A stretch of DNA of 64,000 nt from Clostridia bacterium. GTDB lineage: Bacteria; Bacillota; Clostridia; Lachnospirales; Lachnospiraceae. The position numbers were made by a program, and so were the translations under genes. The DNA is taken from the NCBI GenBank assembly GCA_003249225.1, contig QKJQ01000014.1:1-64000 (forward strand). The letters are read 5' to 3'. Shown here one piece after another: positions 34,975 through 46,853 of this stretch; the first letter of the stretch is position 1; each line of letters starts with the position of its first letter. Under the pieces are notes generated by a model. The model was not told the origin of the DNA. It saw nothing but the letters and a program-made list of their open reading frames with translations, and did not search any database.

Positions 34975-35403
34975 ATGGCAAAAAAAGTTACAGGTTATAT
35001 CAAATTACAGATTCCAGCTGGCAAGGCAACTCCGGCTCCTCCGGTAGGTCCTGCACTTGGTCAGCATGGTGTAAACATCGTTCAGTTTACAAAAGAGTTC
35101 AATGCTAGAACTGCTGATGGTGAAGGCATAATTACTCCAGTAGTTATCACTGTATATCAGGACAGAAGCTTCAGTTTTGTTACAAAGACACCGCCGGCTG
35201 CCGTTCTCTTAAAGAAAGCTTTAAACTTAAAGAGCGGATCCGCAGTTCCGAACAAGACAAAGGTTGCTACAATCAAAAAGTCTGAAGTTAAGAAAATTGC
35301 AGAATTCAAAATGCCTGACTTAAATGCGGCTACACTTGAAACAGCAATCAGTATGATTTCTGGTACTGCAAGAAGCATGGGTATTGTAGTTGAAGAAGAC
35401 TAA
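34975..35403 (+). CDS. rplK: 50S ribosomal protein L11
   Basis: This encodes 142 residues, with [20 protein letters not shown] at the N-terminus and the C-terminal RNA-binding domain ending [12 protein letters not shown]11 binds the GTPase-associated region of 23S rRNA and supports the stringent response. AGGAGGT supports ATG 34975. Confidence 0.97.
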   Translation: MAKKVTGYIKLQIPAGKATPAPPVGPALGQHGVNIVQFTKEFNARTADGEGIITPVVITVYQDRSFSFVTKTPPAAVLLKKALNLKSGSAVPNKTKVATIKKSEVKKIAEFKMPDLNAATLETAISMISGTARSMGIVVEED

Positions 35404-35440
35404 TTCAATGCTTTATGCAATTGACTATTACAATGATAAT

Positions 35441-35470
35441 GTGGGAGGGATCTCTCCCGATACTACCACC
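35441..35470 (+). promoter_or_regulatory. L1-binding-site-like RNA motif before rplA
   Basis: GTGG (35441-35444) pairs with CCAC (35466-35469), and GGGAG with CTCCC inside. The strands are joined by the asymmetric loop GATACTA. It matches the motif before rplK in order and in the CCGATA..ACCAC string, and lies just before the rplA ribosome-binding site. Confidence 0.6.
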
Positions 35471-35484
35471 AGGAGGTAATTAGA

Positions 35485-36177
35485 ATGAAAAGAGGAAAAA
35501 AATACGCTGAAGCAGTAAAAGCATTTGATAAATCTGCGCAGTATGATGTAGATCAGGCTGTCAGCTTAGTAAAAAAAGTAGCGGTAGCTAAGTTTGATGA
35601 AACTGTAGAAGCTCACATCAGACTTGGTGTAGATGGACGTCATGCAGATCAGCAGGTTCGTGGTGCAGTTGTACTGCCTCACGGAACAGGTAAAACAGTT
35701 CGTGTTCTTGTTTTTGCAAAAGGTGATAAGGTTGCAGAAGCAGAAGCAGCTGGCGCTGATTTCGTAGGCGGTGATGAACTGGTTCCAAAGATCCAGAACG
35801 ACAACTGGTTTGAATTCGACGTTGTTGTAGCAACTCCTGATATGATGGGTGTTGTTGGTCGTCTCGGACGTGTTCTCGGACCAAAAGGTCTTATGCCGAA
35901 TCCAAAAGCCGGAACAGTTACGATGGATGTTACAAGAGCTGTAAAAGATATTAAAGCTGGTAAGATAGAATACAGATTGGATAAAACCAATATTATTCAT
36001 GTACCGTTAGGAAAAGCTTCCTTTACGGAAGAGCAACTCGCAGACAACTTCCAAGCGTTAATTGGTGCCATCAATAAGGCAAAACCAGCAGCTGCAAAGG
36101 GTCAGTACCTGAAGAGCGTTGTTATCTCTCCTACTATGGGACCTGGCGTTAAGTTAAACACAGCAAAGCTTGTTTAA
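35485..36177 (+). CDS. rplA: 50S ribosomal protein L1
   Basis: This encodes 230 residues with the L1 signature around [21 protein letters not shown]1 forms the stalk that guides E-site tRNA release and, in many bacteria, binds its own mRNA to repress L11-L1 synthesis. CAGGAGG supports ATG 35485. Confidence 0.97.
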   Translation: MKRGKKYAEAVKAFDKSAQYDVDQAVSLVKKVAVAKFDETVEAHIRLGVDGRHADQQVRGAVVLPHGTGKTVRVLVFAKGDKVAEAEAAGADFVGGDELVPKIQNDNWFEFDVVVATPDMMGVVGRLGRVLGPKGLMPNPKAGTVTMDVTRAVKDIKAGKIEYRLDKTNIIHVPLGKASFTEEQLADNFQALIGAINKAKPAAAKGQYLKSVVISPTMGPGVKLNTAKLV

Positions 36178-36205
36178 TAAAGGCTGTTGAAATGTCAATT
36201 TATTG

Positions 36206-36234
36206 TTGACACATAGATAAATATATGTTATAAG
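36206..36234 (+). promoter_or_regulatory. Promoter of the rplJ-rplL operon
   Basis: TTGACA (36206-36211), 17 bp, TATAAG (36229-36234) with TGT as an extended -10. Confidence 0.78.
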
Positions 36235-36240
36235 TAGTAA

Positions 36241-36373
36241 TGTTGCCGAAGACAGCAGGTGCCAGGAAGTTTACTTCCGGCGTAAGAAGAAATCGCCTGC
36301 CGAGGATGTTAGTATGATTTAGATCGAAAGAATACTTACACTGCCTCTTTGTCTTCGCAAGAGGCAGTTTTTT
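36241..36373 (+). ncRNA. L10 leader with attenuator
   Basis: This is an untranslated leader between a strong promoter and rplJ. It contains CAGG..CCTG-type pairing (GCAGGTGCC with the later CGCCTGC) as in L10 leaders, which bind the L10-(L7/L12)4 complex. It ends in an intrinsic terminator: ACTGCCTCTT (36340-36349) pairs with AAGAGGCAGT (36359-36368), then a run of six T. The position and terminator fit the known L10 leader family. Confidence 0.8.
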
Positions 36374-36395
36374 ATTATTAAAGGAGGTGTATCAA

Positions 36396-36887
36396 ATGGC
36401 AAAAGTTGAATTAAAAGCGCCGATCGTTGATGAAATCAAAGGTTACGCTGATAAATCCACTGCCGCAGTTCTCGTTGACTACCGCGGACTGACTGTTGAA
36501 CAGGATACAAATCTTCGTAAAAAGTTAAGAGAAGCAGGTGTTGTATATAAGGTTTATAAGAACACTTATATGAAACGTGCTTTTGAAGGAACTCCTTACG
36601 AAGCATTAGCCGTTGACTTAGACGGCCCAAGCGCAGTTGCATTCGGTATGGATGATGCAACAGCACCAGCCAGAGTACTTGCAGAGTTCATGAAGACTGC
36701 ACCAAAGCTTGAGTTTAAAGCAGGTGTTGTTGAAGGAACATACTACGATGCAAATAAGATTCAGGCAGTTGCAACAATTCCATCAAGAGAAATACTTATT
36801 TCCAAACTTCTTGGAAGTCTGCAGTCACCTGTTACCAACCTTGCTCGTGTTCTCAAGCAGATCGCAGAGAAAACAACAGCAGCATAA
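36396..36887 (+). CDS. rplJ: 50S ribosomal protein L10
   Basis: This encodes 163 residues (AKVELKAPIVDEIK at the N-terminus, YRGLTVEQDTNLRKKLREAG in the core). L10 is the base of the L7/L12 stalk. ATG 36396 is chosen because AAGGAGG lies 8 bases upstream; the longer frame would start at a GTG inside that site. Confidence 0.96.
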   Translation: MAKVELKAPIVDEIKGYADKSTAAVLVDYRGLTVEQDTNLRKKLREAGVVYKVYKNTYMKRAFEGTPYEALAVDLDGPSAVAFGMDDATAPARVLAEFMKTAPKLEFKAGVVEGTYYDANKIQAVATIPSREILISKLLGSLQSPVTNLARVLKQIAEKTTAA

Positions 36888-36954
36888 GATCAGACCTATG
36901 TGTCTGTTCTACTATTAATGAAATAGCCGTATGAGCGGCAGGATGGAGGATATC

Positions 36955-37320
36955 ATGACAAATCAGGAATTTATCGATGCTATTAAAGGCATGACCGTAT
37001 TAGAACTCAATGAGTTAGTAAAAGCTTGTGAAGAAGAATTTGGCGTTAGCGCAGCAGCAGGTGTTGTTGTAGCAGCAGCAGGTGGCCCTGTTGAAGCAGC
37101 TGAAGAGAAAACAGACTTTGACGTAGAACTTACAGAAGTAGGTCCTAACAAAGTTAAAGTTATCAAAGTTGTTCGTGAAGTAACAGGACTTGGTCTGAAA
37201 GAAGCAAAAGATCTCGTTGACGGAGCACCTAAGATGGTGAAAGAGCAGGCTCCTAAGGCTGAAGCTGATGACCTTAAAGCTAAGCTTGAAGCAGAAGGCG
37301 CTAAAGTTACATTGAAATAA
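36955..37320 (+). CDS. rplL: 50S ribosomal protein L7/L12
   Basis: This encodes 121 residues: N-terminal dimerisation domain, an Ala/Val/Gly hinge ([13 protein letters not shown]), and a C-terminal factor-binding domain with [16 protein letters not shown]. It recruits translation GTPases. ATG 36955 follows GGAGG; an in-frame ATG at 36931 would add eight non-family residues. Confidence 0.97.
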   Translation: MTNQEFIDAIKGMTVLELNELVKACEEEFGVSAAAGVVVAAAGGPVEAAEEKTDFDVELTEVGPNKVKVIKVVREVTGLGLKEAKDLVDGAPKMVKEQAPKAEADDLKAKLEAEGAKVTLK

Positions 37321-37340
37321 TTCTTGAGTTTCTCAAGAAT
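37320..37340 (+). terminator. Hairpin at the rplL stop
   Basis: ATTCTTGAG (37320-37328) pairs with CTCAAGAAT (37332-37340), beginning at the last base of the stop codon. There is no T run; it may be a processing or protective stem. Confidence 0.6.
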
Positions 37341-37389
37341 CCCTGTATTAAAGGGAAGTCTTTCCTTGAAAAAGGCAAAGAATAAAATA

Positions 37390-37433
37390 ACAGGTGATAA
37401 GAGCGGAGAATCCGATGCTTATCACCTGTTTTA
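37390..37433 (+). terminator. Terminator of the rplJ-rplL operon
   Basis: ACAGGTGATAAG (37390-37401) pairs perfectly with CTTATCACCTGT (37418-37429), followed by TTTT. Confidence 0.92.
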
Positions 37434-37537
37434 TTGCGATTATATTGTTTTACTGGATGGATACAATAGCGTTATGCAGGAACATATAATGTATGTCAGT
37501 TGCGATTATAATGATTCTGCGTTAAAGGGTTGAACAA

Positions 37538-38749
37538 TCAGTTGCTGAGTGTTCTGGCAAATTCTGCAGGTTCGAGGTTGCGCAGTGAATAGGATACGGT
37601 AACACCAAGGCGCGGACGTTCTGCGTCGAATCTCTTTAGTATACGCTCACCGATCATGGTACAGTTCTCATAGGAAGTCGATGGAAGCATTACAATGTAT
37701 TGGTTTATGCTGTATCTTGCAAAAACATCACCGCTACGCAAAGAGGATGCTATGGTATCCGACATGCGGATCATTGCTTTCCCAATCAGTTCTGATGTGT
37801 CACGTCTTGAAACCGCTTCAATGGTTATCAGACATAAGTAAATTGACAGACCGCTTCTTGATGCGGACCGGGCTTCGATCCGGTAGAGGTTCTGGAATAC
37901 AGAGTAATCACACTGATATGCGGTATGAGGTGATTCATTCTCCTTTAATTCTCTTTGAATAATGGAAAGATCTGTTTCAGTTGCGTTTTCTTTTTTTACT
38001 ATAGTCTGGTACAGATCGGTAAGATTCTGTGATGGGGTAATCCCGAATTTATCGTAAAACAGGGACATAACATTTTCATACTTATGCAGTGCCTGTTTCT
38101 GCCGTCCGGCAAGATGCAATGCATTGATCAGCAAGAAGTGCAACTGTTCATCGTAAGGATCAAAAGCAGAGGCAGTGGAGCATATGCCGATGATTTCGTC
38201 ATATTGCTGGTCTTCCATAAGAAGTTCAACATATTCATAGATAAGTTTTGTATAGACAGACTGATAATGTGTAGCTAAGGACAATGCCCAAGATTCATGG
38301 GTGCTTTTTGGCAGGAATTCTCCTTTATATAAAGAAAAGGCTTTCGAACATAAATGCAAGCGTTCTTCTTTTGAAAGAGAAAGATTGGTAACCTGTCCGC
38401 ACAGTTCCTCGAAAACTTCAACATCAATCTCATAAGGTATTGTATTGTTCCAGGCATAGGTGTCGCGACGATGCAGTAATAATTTATGATCATTGTACTG
38501 TAAATCGTCTAAGAGCCGTCTGGTTCTGTGAAGTAAGGTTTTTAATGAGTTAACTGGATCTTCATTTCCTTCGTCCGGCCAGAGCAGATCAATCAAGGTG
38601 AACTGGGAAATCTCCTTATTATGAAATGCTACAAGGTATTCCAAAAGAGTCCATACTTTTTTGGAACGGTTGGTCTGATCGGAAATGGTTCTGCCATGAT
38701 ATGAAATTGTAAATTCACCTAACATGTGGATTTGTATTTTGTCGCTCAT
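37538..38749 (-). CDS. BTAD-type transcriptional regulator with degenerate GGDEF-like tail
   Basis: This encodes 403 residues. Residues about 1-95 form an OmpR/SARP-type winged helix (IQIHMLGEFTISYHGR, KVWTLLEYLVAFHNKEIS, LLWPDEGNEDP). Residues about 100-245 are a bacterial transcriptional activator domain of helical repeats. The last 120 residues look like a GGDEF fold, but the active-site position reads FARYSINQYIVMLP, so it cannot be a cyclase and may bind a ligand or mediate dimerisation. GGGAGG supports the ATG. The gene reads against the flow between rplL and rpoB. Confidence 0.82.
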   Translation of the reverse strand: MSDKIQIHMLGEFTISYHGRTISDQTNRSKKVWTLLEYLVAFHNKEISQFTLIDLLWPDEGNEDPVNSLKTLLHRTRRLLDDLQYNDHKLLLHRRDTYAWNNTIPYEIDVEVFEELCGQVTNLSLSKEERLHLCSKAFSLYKGEFLPKSTHESWALSLATHYQSVYTKLIYEYVELLMEDQQYDEIIGICSTASAFDPYDEQLHFLLINALHLAGRQKQALHKYENVMSLFYDKFGITPSQNLTDLYQTIVKKENATETDLSIIQRELKENESPHTAYQCDYSVFQNLYRIEARSASRSGLSIYLCLITIEAVSRRDTSELIGKAMIRMSDTIASSLRSGDVFARYSINQYIVMLPSTSYENCTMIGERILKRFDAERPRLGVTVSYSLRNLEPAEFARTLSN

Positions 38750-38791
38750 GGATGGCCTCCCACTTTATGTTTCCGCATAAAAACTGTATGT

Positions 38792-38820
38792 ATTATACCA
38801 TTTGTGAAAAGATTCGTCAA
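38792..38820 (-). promoter_or_regulatory. Promoter of the BTAD regulator gene
   Basis: On the minus strand TTGACG (38820-38815), 17 bp, TATAAT (38797-38792), with TGG before the -10. Confidence 0.8.
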
Positions 38821-38879
38821 CAAATCCCTACTGGAATTCCCTATATTTACATTTAAAAAATAAAAATAACTAAAAAAAG

Positions 38880-38923
38880 CTGTCAAATTAATGATTGACA
38901 GCGAGAAGCATTTGTGTTAGTAT
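38880..38923 (+). promoter_or_regulatory. rpoB promoter with inverted repeat over the -35
   Basis: TTGACA (38895-38900), 17 bp, TGT-TAGTAT (-10 at 38918-38923). CTGTCAA (38880-38886) and TTGACAG (38895-38901) form an inverted repeat covering the -35. The remaining leader to 39107 (about 180 nt) holds no gene. Confidence 0.7.
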
Positions 38924-39107
38924 GGAATGTGCACTATTGTGGTGTCATATGCCTATCTGTAATTATTATAACATACTATTTGAGAAATGCAAAGAGTTTT
39001 TCAAAAAGATTTATATACACAAGATATGCGAAACAATTTGATATCTGAATTGATATCTTGTGGTTTTACGGTAATGCAACAAAAAAATTACAAGGAGTGA
39101 AACGTCA

Positions 39108-42100
39108 ATGGAGAAAAACAGAATACGTCCGGTCAAGGTTGGAAAAGGCGTCAGAATGAGCTATTCAAAGCAAAAAGAAGTATTGGAAATGCCTAATCTC
39201 ATTGAAGTTCAAAAGGATTCCTACAATTGGTTCTTAAAAGAGGGGTTAACAGAAGTGTTCAACGACATTTCCCCGATTGAAGACTATAGTGGGCATCTGA
39301 GTCTGGAATTCATCGACTATCAGTTATGTGAAGATGATGTAAAGTATTCGATCGAAGAATGTAAAGAACGAGATGCAACTTTCGCTGCTCCTTTGAAAGT
39401 TAAAGTTCGACTTCATAACAAAGAGAATGACGAAATCAACCAGCATGACATTTTTATGGGTGATTTTCCGCTGATGACAGAGACAGGAACCTTTGTTATT
39501 AACGGAGCTGAGCGTGTCATTGTAAGTCAGCTTGTCAGATCACCGGGTATTTATTACGATGTAGCGCATGATAAGTTAGGTAAGAAACTTTATTCCTGTA
39601 CCGTTATCCCGAATCGTGGTGCATGGTTGGAATATGAAACAGACTCCAATGACGTTTTCTATGTAAGAGTTGACCGTAACAGAAAAGTACCGGTTACAGT
39701 TCTTATTCGTGCTCTGGATCATAGTGTGTATGATTACAGTGAAGACCCGACAAAAGGCTGGAATATTGATGAAGAGATCGAAAGCGGTCAGAATTATCAG
39801 ATTCAGGATTTATTCGGTGAAGAATTGAAACTTGGTGAAAGTTTTAAAAAGGATCCATCAGAAAATTATCATGATGGTCTCTTAGAGTTATATAAAAAGC
39901 TTCGTCCGGGTGAGCCGTTATCGGTAGAAAGTGCAGAATCTTTGATTCGCAGCATGTTCTTTGATCCAAGAAGGTATGATCTTGCAAAGGTCGGACGTTA
40001 TAAGTTCAATAAGAAGCTTGCATTAAAGAATCGTATTGTTGGCTGTAAACTTGCGGAGGATGTAAGTGATCCTTTTACAGGGGAAGTATTTAAAAAGGGT
40101 ATTATTATTACAGAGGAAGATGCAAATGGTATTCAGAATACCGGAACTTCCTGTGTATTTGTTGTGACCGAAGAAAAGGTTGAAAAGATTCTTTCCAACC
40201 GTATGGTAGATCTGTCACATTATATTGATATTGATAAAGAAGCAGCTGGAATTACGGAAAACGTATACTACCCGGCTCTGAAATATATTCTGGACACTTA
40301 CAGTGATCAAGAAGAAATCGTGCGTGTTGTTAAGAACAATGTAAGCAAACTGATTCCAAAGCACATTACGAGCTGGGATATCCTTGCTTCCATTAACTAT
40401 AATATGCACATTGAGTACGGTGTTGGTTATCGTGATGACATCGATCACCTTGGAAACAGAAGAATCCGTGCCGTTGGTGAGCTTCTTCAGAATCAGTATC
40501 GTATCGGTCTTTCCCGTATGGAGCGTGTGGTTCGTGAACGTATGACAACACAGGACATCGAAGGAATCAGCCCTCAGTCTTTGATCAATATTAAACCGGT
40601 AACAGCTGCCGTGAAAGAATTCTTTGGAAGTTCGCAGTTGTCACAGTTCATGGATCAGCACAACCCTCTTGGCGAGCTGACACATAAAAGACGTCTTTCA
40701 GCCCTCGGTCCTGGTGGTCTTTCAAGAGATCGTGCCGGATTCGAAGTTCGAGATGTTCATTACTCCCATTACGGAAGAATGTGTCCTATTGAGACACCAG
40801 AAGGTCCTAACATCGGTCTGATCAACTCCCTTGCATCCTATGCAAGGATTAATGAGTATGGTTTCATTGAAGCACCATACAGAAAGCTTGATAAGTCAGA
40901 TGCAGAGAATCCGCGAGTAACGGATCAGGTCGTATACCTTACTGCGGATGAAGAAGATAAATATGTCGTAGCACAGGCTAATGAAGAATTGGATGAAAAA
41001 GGATTTTTCGTTGGAAATAACATTTCCGGCCGTTATAAGGAAGAAACATCCCGTTATGAGAAGACGAAGATCGATCTGATGGACGTGTCGCCAAAGATGG
41101 TATTTTCTGTTGCTACAGCCATGATTCCGTTCCTTGAGAACGATGATGCGAACCGTGCCCTCATGGGATCGAACATGCAGCGTCAGGCCGTTCCGCTACT
41201 TATTACAGAAGCTCCGGTCATCGGAACAGGAATGGAACTTAAAACAGCCGTTGACTCGGGTGTTTGTGTTGTTGCTAAAAAGTCCGGTACTATCGAACGT
41301 GCGACTGCAAAAGAAATCTTTATTAAGAATGACGATGGCAGCCGTAACGATTATAAATTACTTAAATTCGCTCGAAGCAATCAGGGTACCTGTATTAACC
41401 AGAAGCCGATTGTGACCAGAGGCGAACATGTTGAAGCTGGCCAGGTAATTGCAGACGGTCCTTCTACCTCAAATGGTGAACTTGCGTTAGGCAAGAATCC
41501 GTTGATCGGATTTATGACCTGGGAAGGTTATAACTACGAGGATGCTGTCCTTCTTAGCGAAAGACTTGTACAGGAAGATGTTTATACCTCCGTGCATATC
41601 GAGGAATACGAAGCAGAAGCCAGAGATACAAAGCTCGGACCGGAAGAGATTACAAGAGATGTTCCGGGTGTCGGTGATGATGCGTTAAAAGATCTTGATG
41701 AGCGTGGAATTATTCGTATCGGTGCAGAAGTTCGTGCCGGAGATATCCTTGTTGGTAAGGTTACACCAAAGGGTGAAACAGAGCTTACCGCAGAAGAAAG
41801 ACTTCTTCGTGCGATTTTCGGCGAGAAAGCCAGAGAAGTACGTGACACATCTCTTCGTGTACCACATGGTGAATATGGTATTATCGTTGATGCAAAAGTA
41901 TTTACAAGAGAAAACGGCGGCGAATTATCGCCGGGTGTTAATCAGTGTGTCCGTGTGTATATTGCACAGAAGAGAAAGATCCAGGTTGGTGATAAGATGG
42001 CTGGTCGTCATGGTAACAAGGGTGTTGTTTCCCGCGTTCTCCCAGCAGAAGATATGCCATTCCTTCCAAACGGACGCCCGCTTGACATCGTGCTTAATCC

Positions 42101-42998
42101 GCTTGGTGTGCCTTCTCGTATGAACATCGGACAGGTACTTGAGATTCACCTTAGTCTTGCGGCCAAAGCACTTGGCTTTACCGTTGCAACACCTGTATTT
42201 GATGGTGCAGACGAGTTTGATATTATGGATACACTTGAACTTGCCAATGACTATGTCAATACCTCCATTGATGAGTTCCAGAACAAATACAAAGAATATT
42301 TAGATCCGGATTTGATGGATTACCTTGTTACCAATCAGGATTACAGAAAACAATGGGAAGGTGTTCCGATTAACAGAGATGGTAAAGTTCGCCTTCGCGA
42401 CGGACGTACCGGTGAGTACTTTGACGGTGCTGTAACCGTTGGTTTCATGCACTATTTGAAGCTTCATCACCTTGTTGATGATAAGATTCATGCTCGTTCC
42501 ACAGGTCCTTACTCTCTTGTTACCCAGCAGCCGTTGGGTGGTAAAGCTCAGTTCGGTGGACAGCGTTTCGGTGAGATGGAAGTTTGGGCACTTGAAGCAT
42601 ATGGTGCAGCACACATCCTTCAGGAAATCCTGACGGTGAAGTCCGATGATGTTACCGGTCGTGTTAAGACTTATGAAGCAATTATTAAGGGTGAGAATAT
42701 CGTTGAACCTGGTATTCCTGAGTCCTTTAAAGTATTACTGAAGGAACTTCAGTCACTGGCTCTTGATGTCACCGTTATGGATGAAGACGGAAACGAAGTT
42801 AAGATGACAGAAAATATTGATTATGGTGATGCCGACCTGACTCCGTTGATCGAAGGCGATGAGAATTTCCGCTACGATGAAGGATATGAGCAGGCAGGCT
42901 ATCGTGAAGTCAGCGAAAGCGATGATGACCTGTATGATAATTATCAGGATGATTTTGGTGATCAGGAAGATGCTGAACCGGACGATTTTGAAGAGTAG
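39108..42998 (+). CDS. rpoB: RNA polymerase beta subunit
   Basis: This encodes 1296 residues. The rifampicin-region sequence [20 protein letters not shown] has the common drug-sensitive residues. The C-terminal clamp region [20 protein letters not shown] is intact. About 50 extra residues at the end are strongly acidic and Tyr-rich, beyond the usual end of the family. AAGGAG supports ATG 39108. It is followed by rpoC after 48 bases. Confidence 0.98.
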   Translation: MEKNRIRPVKVGKGVRMSYSKQKEVLEMPNLIEVQKDSYNWFLKEGLTEVFNDISPIEDYSGHLSLEFIDYQLCEDDVKYSIEECKERDATFAAPLKVKVRLHNKENDEINQHDIFMGDFPLMTETGTFVINGAERVIVSQLVRSPGIYYDVAHDKLGKKLYSCTVIPNRGAWLEYETDSNDVFYVRVDRNRKVPVTVLIRALDHSVYDYSEDPTKGWNIDEEIESGQNYQIQDLFGEELKLGESFKKDPSENYHDGLLELYKKLRPGEPLSVESAESLIRSMFFDPRRYDLAKVGRYKFNKKLALKNRIVGCKLAEDVSDPFTGEVFKKGIIITEEDANGIQNTGTSCVFVVTEEKVEKILSNRMVDLSHYIDIDKEAAGITENVYYPALKYILDTYSDQEEIVRVVKNNVSKLIPKHITSWDILASINYNMHIEYGVGYRDDIDHLGNRRIRAVGELLQNQYRIGLSRMERVVRERMTTQDIEGISPQSLINIKPVTAAVKEFFGSSQLSQFMDQHNPLGELTHKRRLSALGPGGLSRDRAGFEVRDVHYSHYGRMCPIETPEGPNIGLINSLASYARINEYGFIEAPYRKLDKSDAENPRVTDQVVYLTADEEDKYVVAQANEELDEKGFFVGNNISGRYKEETSRYEKTKIDLMDVSPKMVFSVATAMIPFLENDDANRALMGSNMQRQAVPLLITEAPVIGTGMELKTAVDSGVCVVAKKSGTIERATAKEIFIKNDDGSRNDYKLLKFARSNQGTCINQKPIVTRGEHVEAGQVIADGPSTSNGELALGKNPLIGFMTWEGYNYEDAVLLSERLVQEDVYTSVHIEEYEAEARDTKLGPEEITRDVPGVGDDALKDLDERGIIRIGAEVRAGDILVGKVTPKGETELTAEERLLRAIFGEKAREVRDTSLRVPHGEYGIIVDAKVFTRENGGELSPGVNQCVRVYIAQKRKIQVGDKMAGRHGNKGVVSRVLPAEDMPFLPNGRPLDIVLNPLGVPSRMNIGQVLEIHLSLAAKALGFTVATPVFDGADEFDIMDTLELANDYVNTSIDEFQNKYKEYLDPDLMDYLVTNQDYRKQWEGVPINRDGKVRLRDGRTGEYFDGAVTVGFMHYLKLHHLVDDKIHARSTGPYSLVTQQPLGGKAQFGGQRFGEMEVWALEAYGAAHILQEILTVKSDDVTGRVKTYEAIIKGENIVEPGIPESFKVLLKELQSLALDVTVMDEDGNEVKMTENIDYGDADLTPLIEGDENFRYDEGYEQAGYREVSESDDDLYDNYQDDFGDQEDAEPDDFEE

Positions 42999-43046
42999 AT
43001 TTATATTTATGTTATTCTGTAAACTATAATTGAAGGGAGCGCCATA

Positions 43047-46000
43047 ATGCCAGCAGAAATGATAAATGAAAGCGTGAAAGAGATTTCCTATGACGCAATT
43101 AAAATAGGACTGGCTTCACCCGAAAAGATCAGAGAATGGTCAAGAGGCGAAGTAAAGAAACCGGAAACCATTAATTACAGAACATTGAAGCCTGAAAAAG
43201 ACGGATTATTCTGTGAAAAAATCTTTGGACCAAGCAAGGACTGGGAATGTCATTGCGGTAAATACAAAAAGATCCGTTATAAAGGTGTAGTTTGTGACCG
43301 ATGTGGTGTTGAAGTTACCAAAGCAAGTGTAAGACGTGAACGTATGGGTCATATTGAACTTGCTGCTCCGGTTTCCCACATTTGGTATTTCAAAGGAATT
43401 CCAAGCCGTATGGGTCTGATTCTTGATCTTTCACCAAGAACACTTGAGAAAGTTCTGTACTTTGCTTCTTATGTTGTTCTTGATAAAGGAGAAACTGATC
43501 TTCAGTATAAACAGGTTTTAAGCGAAAAAGAATACAAAGATGCAGAAGACCGTTTTGGCCGTGGATCCTTCCGTGCCGATATGGGTGCAGAAGCAATCAA
43601 AGAATTACTTCAGGACATAGATCTTGAAGCTGAATCTGAAGATCTTAAAAAGGGTCTGAAGGAAGCGAACGGACAGAAACGTGCGAGAATTATCAAGCGT
43701 CTGGAAGTTGTCGAAGCATTCCGTGAATCCGGTAATAAACCGGAATGGATGATTATAACGGTAGTTCCAGTCATCCCTCCGGATCTTCGTCCTATGGTAC
43801 AGCTGGACGGCGGACGTTTCGCAACCTCCGATATGAACGATCTCTATCGTAGAATTATCAACAGAAACAACCGTCTGAACAGACTGTTAGAGCTTGGAGC
43901 ACCGAATATCATTGTTCGTAATGAAAAACGTATGCTTCAGGAAGCAGTCGATGCATTAATAGACAATGGCCGTCGTGGTCGTCCTGTTACCGGACCGGGT
44001 AACCGTCCATTAAAATCCTTATCCGATATGTTAAAGGGTAAGCAGGGACGTTTCCGTCAGAACCTTCTTGGTAAACGTGTTGACTATTCCGGACGTTCTG
44101 TTATCGTCGTTGGTCCTGAACTTAAGATTTTCCAGTGCGGACTTCCAAAAGAAATGGCAATCGAGCTGTTCAAGCCTTTCGTAATGAAAGAGCTTGTTGG
44201 AAGAAACATTGCACATAATATCAAATCAGCAAAGAAGATGGTAGAACGTCTTCAGCCGGAAGTATGGGATGTCCTTGAGGATGTTATACACGAACATCCG
44301 GTTATGCTGAACCGTGCACCAACACTCCATAGACTTGGTATTCAGGCATTCGAACCGGTTCTTGTTGAAGGTAAGGCAATTAAGCTCCATCCTTTGGTTT
44401 GTACCGCATTCAACGCCGATTTCGATGGTGACCAGATGGCTGTCCATCTTCCATTGTCTGTAGAAGCACAGGCAGAGTGCCGTTTCCTTCTGTTATCACC
44501 AAACAACCTGCTGAAACCATCCGATGGTGGACCGGTTGCCGTTCCTTCACAGGATATGGTCCTTGGTATTTACTATCTTACACTGGACAAACCAGGTGAT
44601 TTAGGGGAAGGTAAATTCTTCAAGAGTATTAACGAGGCAATTCTGGCGTATGAGAATGGTGCAATTACGTTACATGCCAAGATCGATGTAAGAAGAACCG
44701 TTGTTAAAAAAGATGGCACCAAGGTTACAGGAATTATTACTACAACACTTGGACGCTGCATATTTAATGAAATCATCAGTCAGGATCTTGGTTTTGTGGA
44801 CAGAAGCAAGCCAGAAAATACACTGGCTCTTGAAGTTGATTTTCATGTCGGTAAGAAACAGTTAAAGAAGATTCTTGAAAAATGTATTAATACACATGGT
44901 GCAACTGTTACAGCAGAAACACTGGATGCTATCAAATCTCTTGGATATAAGTATTCCACAAGAGCAGCGATGACCGTTTCGATTTCCGATATGACCGTAC
45001 CGGAAGCCAAGAAAGACATCCTTGCAGGCGCAGAAGCACAGATCGATGAGATCACACAGCATTACCGCCGTGGTCTTATGACAGAAGAAGACAGATACAG
45101 AGCCGTTATTGATACCTGGAAAGTAGCGGATGATGAGATTACAAAAGAGCTGATGGCTGGTCTTGATAAGTATAATAACATCTTCATGATGGCCGATTCC
45201 GGTGCCCGTGGTTCTGATAAGCAGATCAAGCAGCTTGCAGGTATGCGTGGACTTATGGCGGATACATCCGGTAAGACAATCGAGCTCCCAATTAAAGCTA
45301 ACTTCCGTGAAGGTCTTGACGTACTTGAGTACTTCATCTCTGCACATGGTGCCCGTAAGGGATTATCCGATACAGCACTTCGTACAGCCGATTCAGGATA
45401 TCTGACACGTCGTCTTGTTGACGTATCTCAGGAACTGATCATTCGTGAGACGGATTGCTGTGAAGGTGCTGAGACAGCCAATATACCTGGAATGGTTATC
45501 AAAGCATTTACAGATGGTAACGAAGTAATTGAGGCATTGGAAGAACGTATTACAGGGCGTTATGCATGTGAAACGATCTGCGATGACGAAGGCGAAGTGA
45601 TTGTTAAAGCTAATCACATGATCACGCCGAACCGTGCTGCCAGAATTATGAAGTCAAAACAATATACAGAACCTGGATTTGATGCAAAGATCAAGATCCG
45701 TACCGTACTTACCTGCCGTTCCCATAATGGTGTATGTGCAAAATGTTACGGTGCAAACATGGCTACTGGTGAACCTGTTCAGGTCGGCGAAGCTGTTGGT
45801 ATTATTGCAGCACAGTCCATCGGTGAACCAGGAACACAGCTTACCATGCGTACATTCCATACCGGTGGTGTTGCCGGCGATGATATCACACAGGGTCTTC
45901 CTCGTGTCGAGGAACTTTTTGAGGCAAGAAAGCCAAAAGGTCTTGCAATCATTGCAGAGTTCGGTGGAGTTATTACTATTAAAGATACAAAGAAAAAACG

Positions 46001-46844
46001 TGAAGTCGTAGTTACAAATGACGAAAAGCTGGAATCAAAGACCTATCTTATTCCTTACGGATCACGTATTAAGGTATATGACAACCAAGTCATTGAAGCT
46101 GGTGATGAGCTTACCGAAGGTAGTGTAAACCCTCACGATATCCTGAAGATCAAAGGGGTTCGTGCAGTACAGGATTACATGATTCAGGAAGTTCAGCGAG
46201 TATATCGTCTTCAGGGTGTTGAAATCAATGATAAACATATCGAGGTTATCGTTCGCCAGATGCTTAAGAAAGTACGTGTGGAAACAAGCGGTGATACCGA
46301 ACTTCTGATTGGTACAATGATCGATACGCTTGAATTGAGTGATATTAACGAAGCGATGGAGAAACAGGGACTTCGCCCAGCAGAAGGAAAACAGGTAATG
46401 CTTGGTATTACAAAAGCATCCCTGGCTACGAACTCCTTCCTTTCCGCTGCATCCTTCCAGGAGACTACGAAAGTTCTTACGGAAGCTGCAATCAAAGGAA
46501 AGATCGATCCGTTGATCGGTCTGAAGGAAAACGTTATCATTGGTAAGCTGATTCCTGCCGGAACTGGTATGAAGCGTTATCGTAATGTAAAACTAGACAC
46601 AGATGTTACAAAGGAAGCACTTTTCCTTGATGAATATGCAACACATGGATTCGAAGATACTTATACCGTTCCTTCACTCGATGATTATGCAGATGGACTT
46701 TCAGATGATGATATGTATTTTGATGAAGGAGCCGATAACAATTACGTATCATTTGAGGATGGTTACGGAGAAGGATTTGAGGATTCCTACTCTGAAAGTG
46801 ATGACATCGAAATGTACGATGAATCAGAAAAAGAGGATAAGTAG
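43047..46844 (+). CDS. rpoC: RNA polymerase beta-prime subunit
   Basis: This encodes 1265 residues. The N-terminal zinc site is [20 protein letters not shown], the catalytic magnesium site is [14 protein letters not shown], and the second zinc site is [13 protein letters not shown]. The bridge-helix and trigger-loop region [16 protein letters not shown] is intact. The last 60 residues are a low-complexity acidic tail like that of RpoB. GAAGGGAG supports ATG 43047. Confidence 0.98.
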   Translation: MPAEMINESVKEISYDAIKIGLASPEKIREWSRGEVKKPETINYRTLKPEKDGLFCEKIFGPSKDWECHCGKYKKIRYKGVVCDRCGVEVTKASVRRERMGHIELAAPVSHIWYFKGIPSRMGLILDLSPRTLEKVLYFASYVVLDKGETDLQYKQVLSEKEYKDAEDRFGRGSFRADMGAEAIKELLQDIDLEAESEDLKKGLKEANGQKRARIIKRLEVVEAFRESGNKPEWMIITVVPVIPPDLRPMVQLDGGRFATSDMNDLYRRIINRNNRLNRLLELGAPNIIVRNEKRMLQEAVDALIDNGRRGRPVTGPGNRPLKSLSDMLKGKQGRFRQNLLGKRVDYSGRSVIVVGPELKIFQCGLPKEMAIELFKPFVMKELVGRNIAHNIKSAKKMVERLQPEVWDVLEDVIHEHPVMLNRAPTLHRLGIQAFEPVLVEGKAIKLHPLVCTAFNADFDGDQMAVHLPLSVEAQAECRFLLLSPNNLLKPSDGGPVAVPSQDMVLGIYYLTLDKPGDLGEGKFFKSINEAILAYENGAITLHAKIDVRRTVVKKDGTKVTGIITTTLGRCIFNEIISQDLGFVDRSKPENTLALEVDFHVGKKQLKKILEKCINTHGATVTAETLDAIKSLGYKYSTRAAMTVSISDMTVPEAKKDILAGAEAQIDEITQHYRRGLMTEEDRYRAVIDTWKVADDEITKELMAGLDKYNNIFMMADSGARGSDKQIKQLAGMRGLMADTSGKTIELPIKANFREGLDVLEYFISAHGARKGLSDTALRTADSGYLTRRLVDVSQELIIRETDCCEGAETANIPGMVIKAFTDGNEVIEALEERITGRYACETICDDEGEVIVKANHMITPNRAARIMKSKQYTEPGFDAKIKIRTVLTCRSHNGVCAKCYGANMATGEPVQVGEAVGIIAAQSIGEPGTQLTMRTFHTGGVAGDDITQGLPRVEELFEARKPKGLAIIAEFGGVITIKDTKKKREVVVTNDEKLESKTYLIPYGSRIKVYDNQVIEAGDELTEGSVNPHDILKIKGVRAVQDYMIQEVQRVYRLQGVEINDKHIEVIVRQMLKKVRVETSGDTELLIGTMIDTLELSDINEAMEKQGLRPAEGKQVMLGITKASLATNSFLSAASFQETTKVLTEAAIKGKIDPLIGLKENVIIGKLIPAGTGMKRYRNVKLDTDVTKEALFLDEYATHGFEDTYTVPSLDDYADGLSDDDMYFDEGADNNYVSFEDGYGEGFEDSYSESDDIEMYDESEKEDK

Positions 46845-46853
46845 GAGTATATC

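Noticed and set aside
37324..37533. 69-codon frame after rplL
   Set aside because: Runs straight through the rplJ-rplL terminator hairpin and has no ribosome-binding site.
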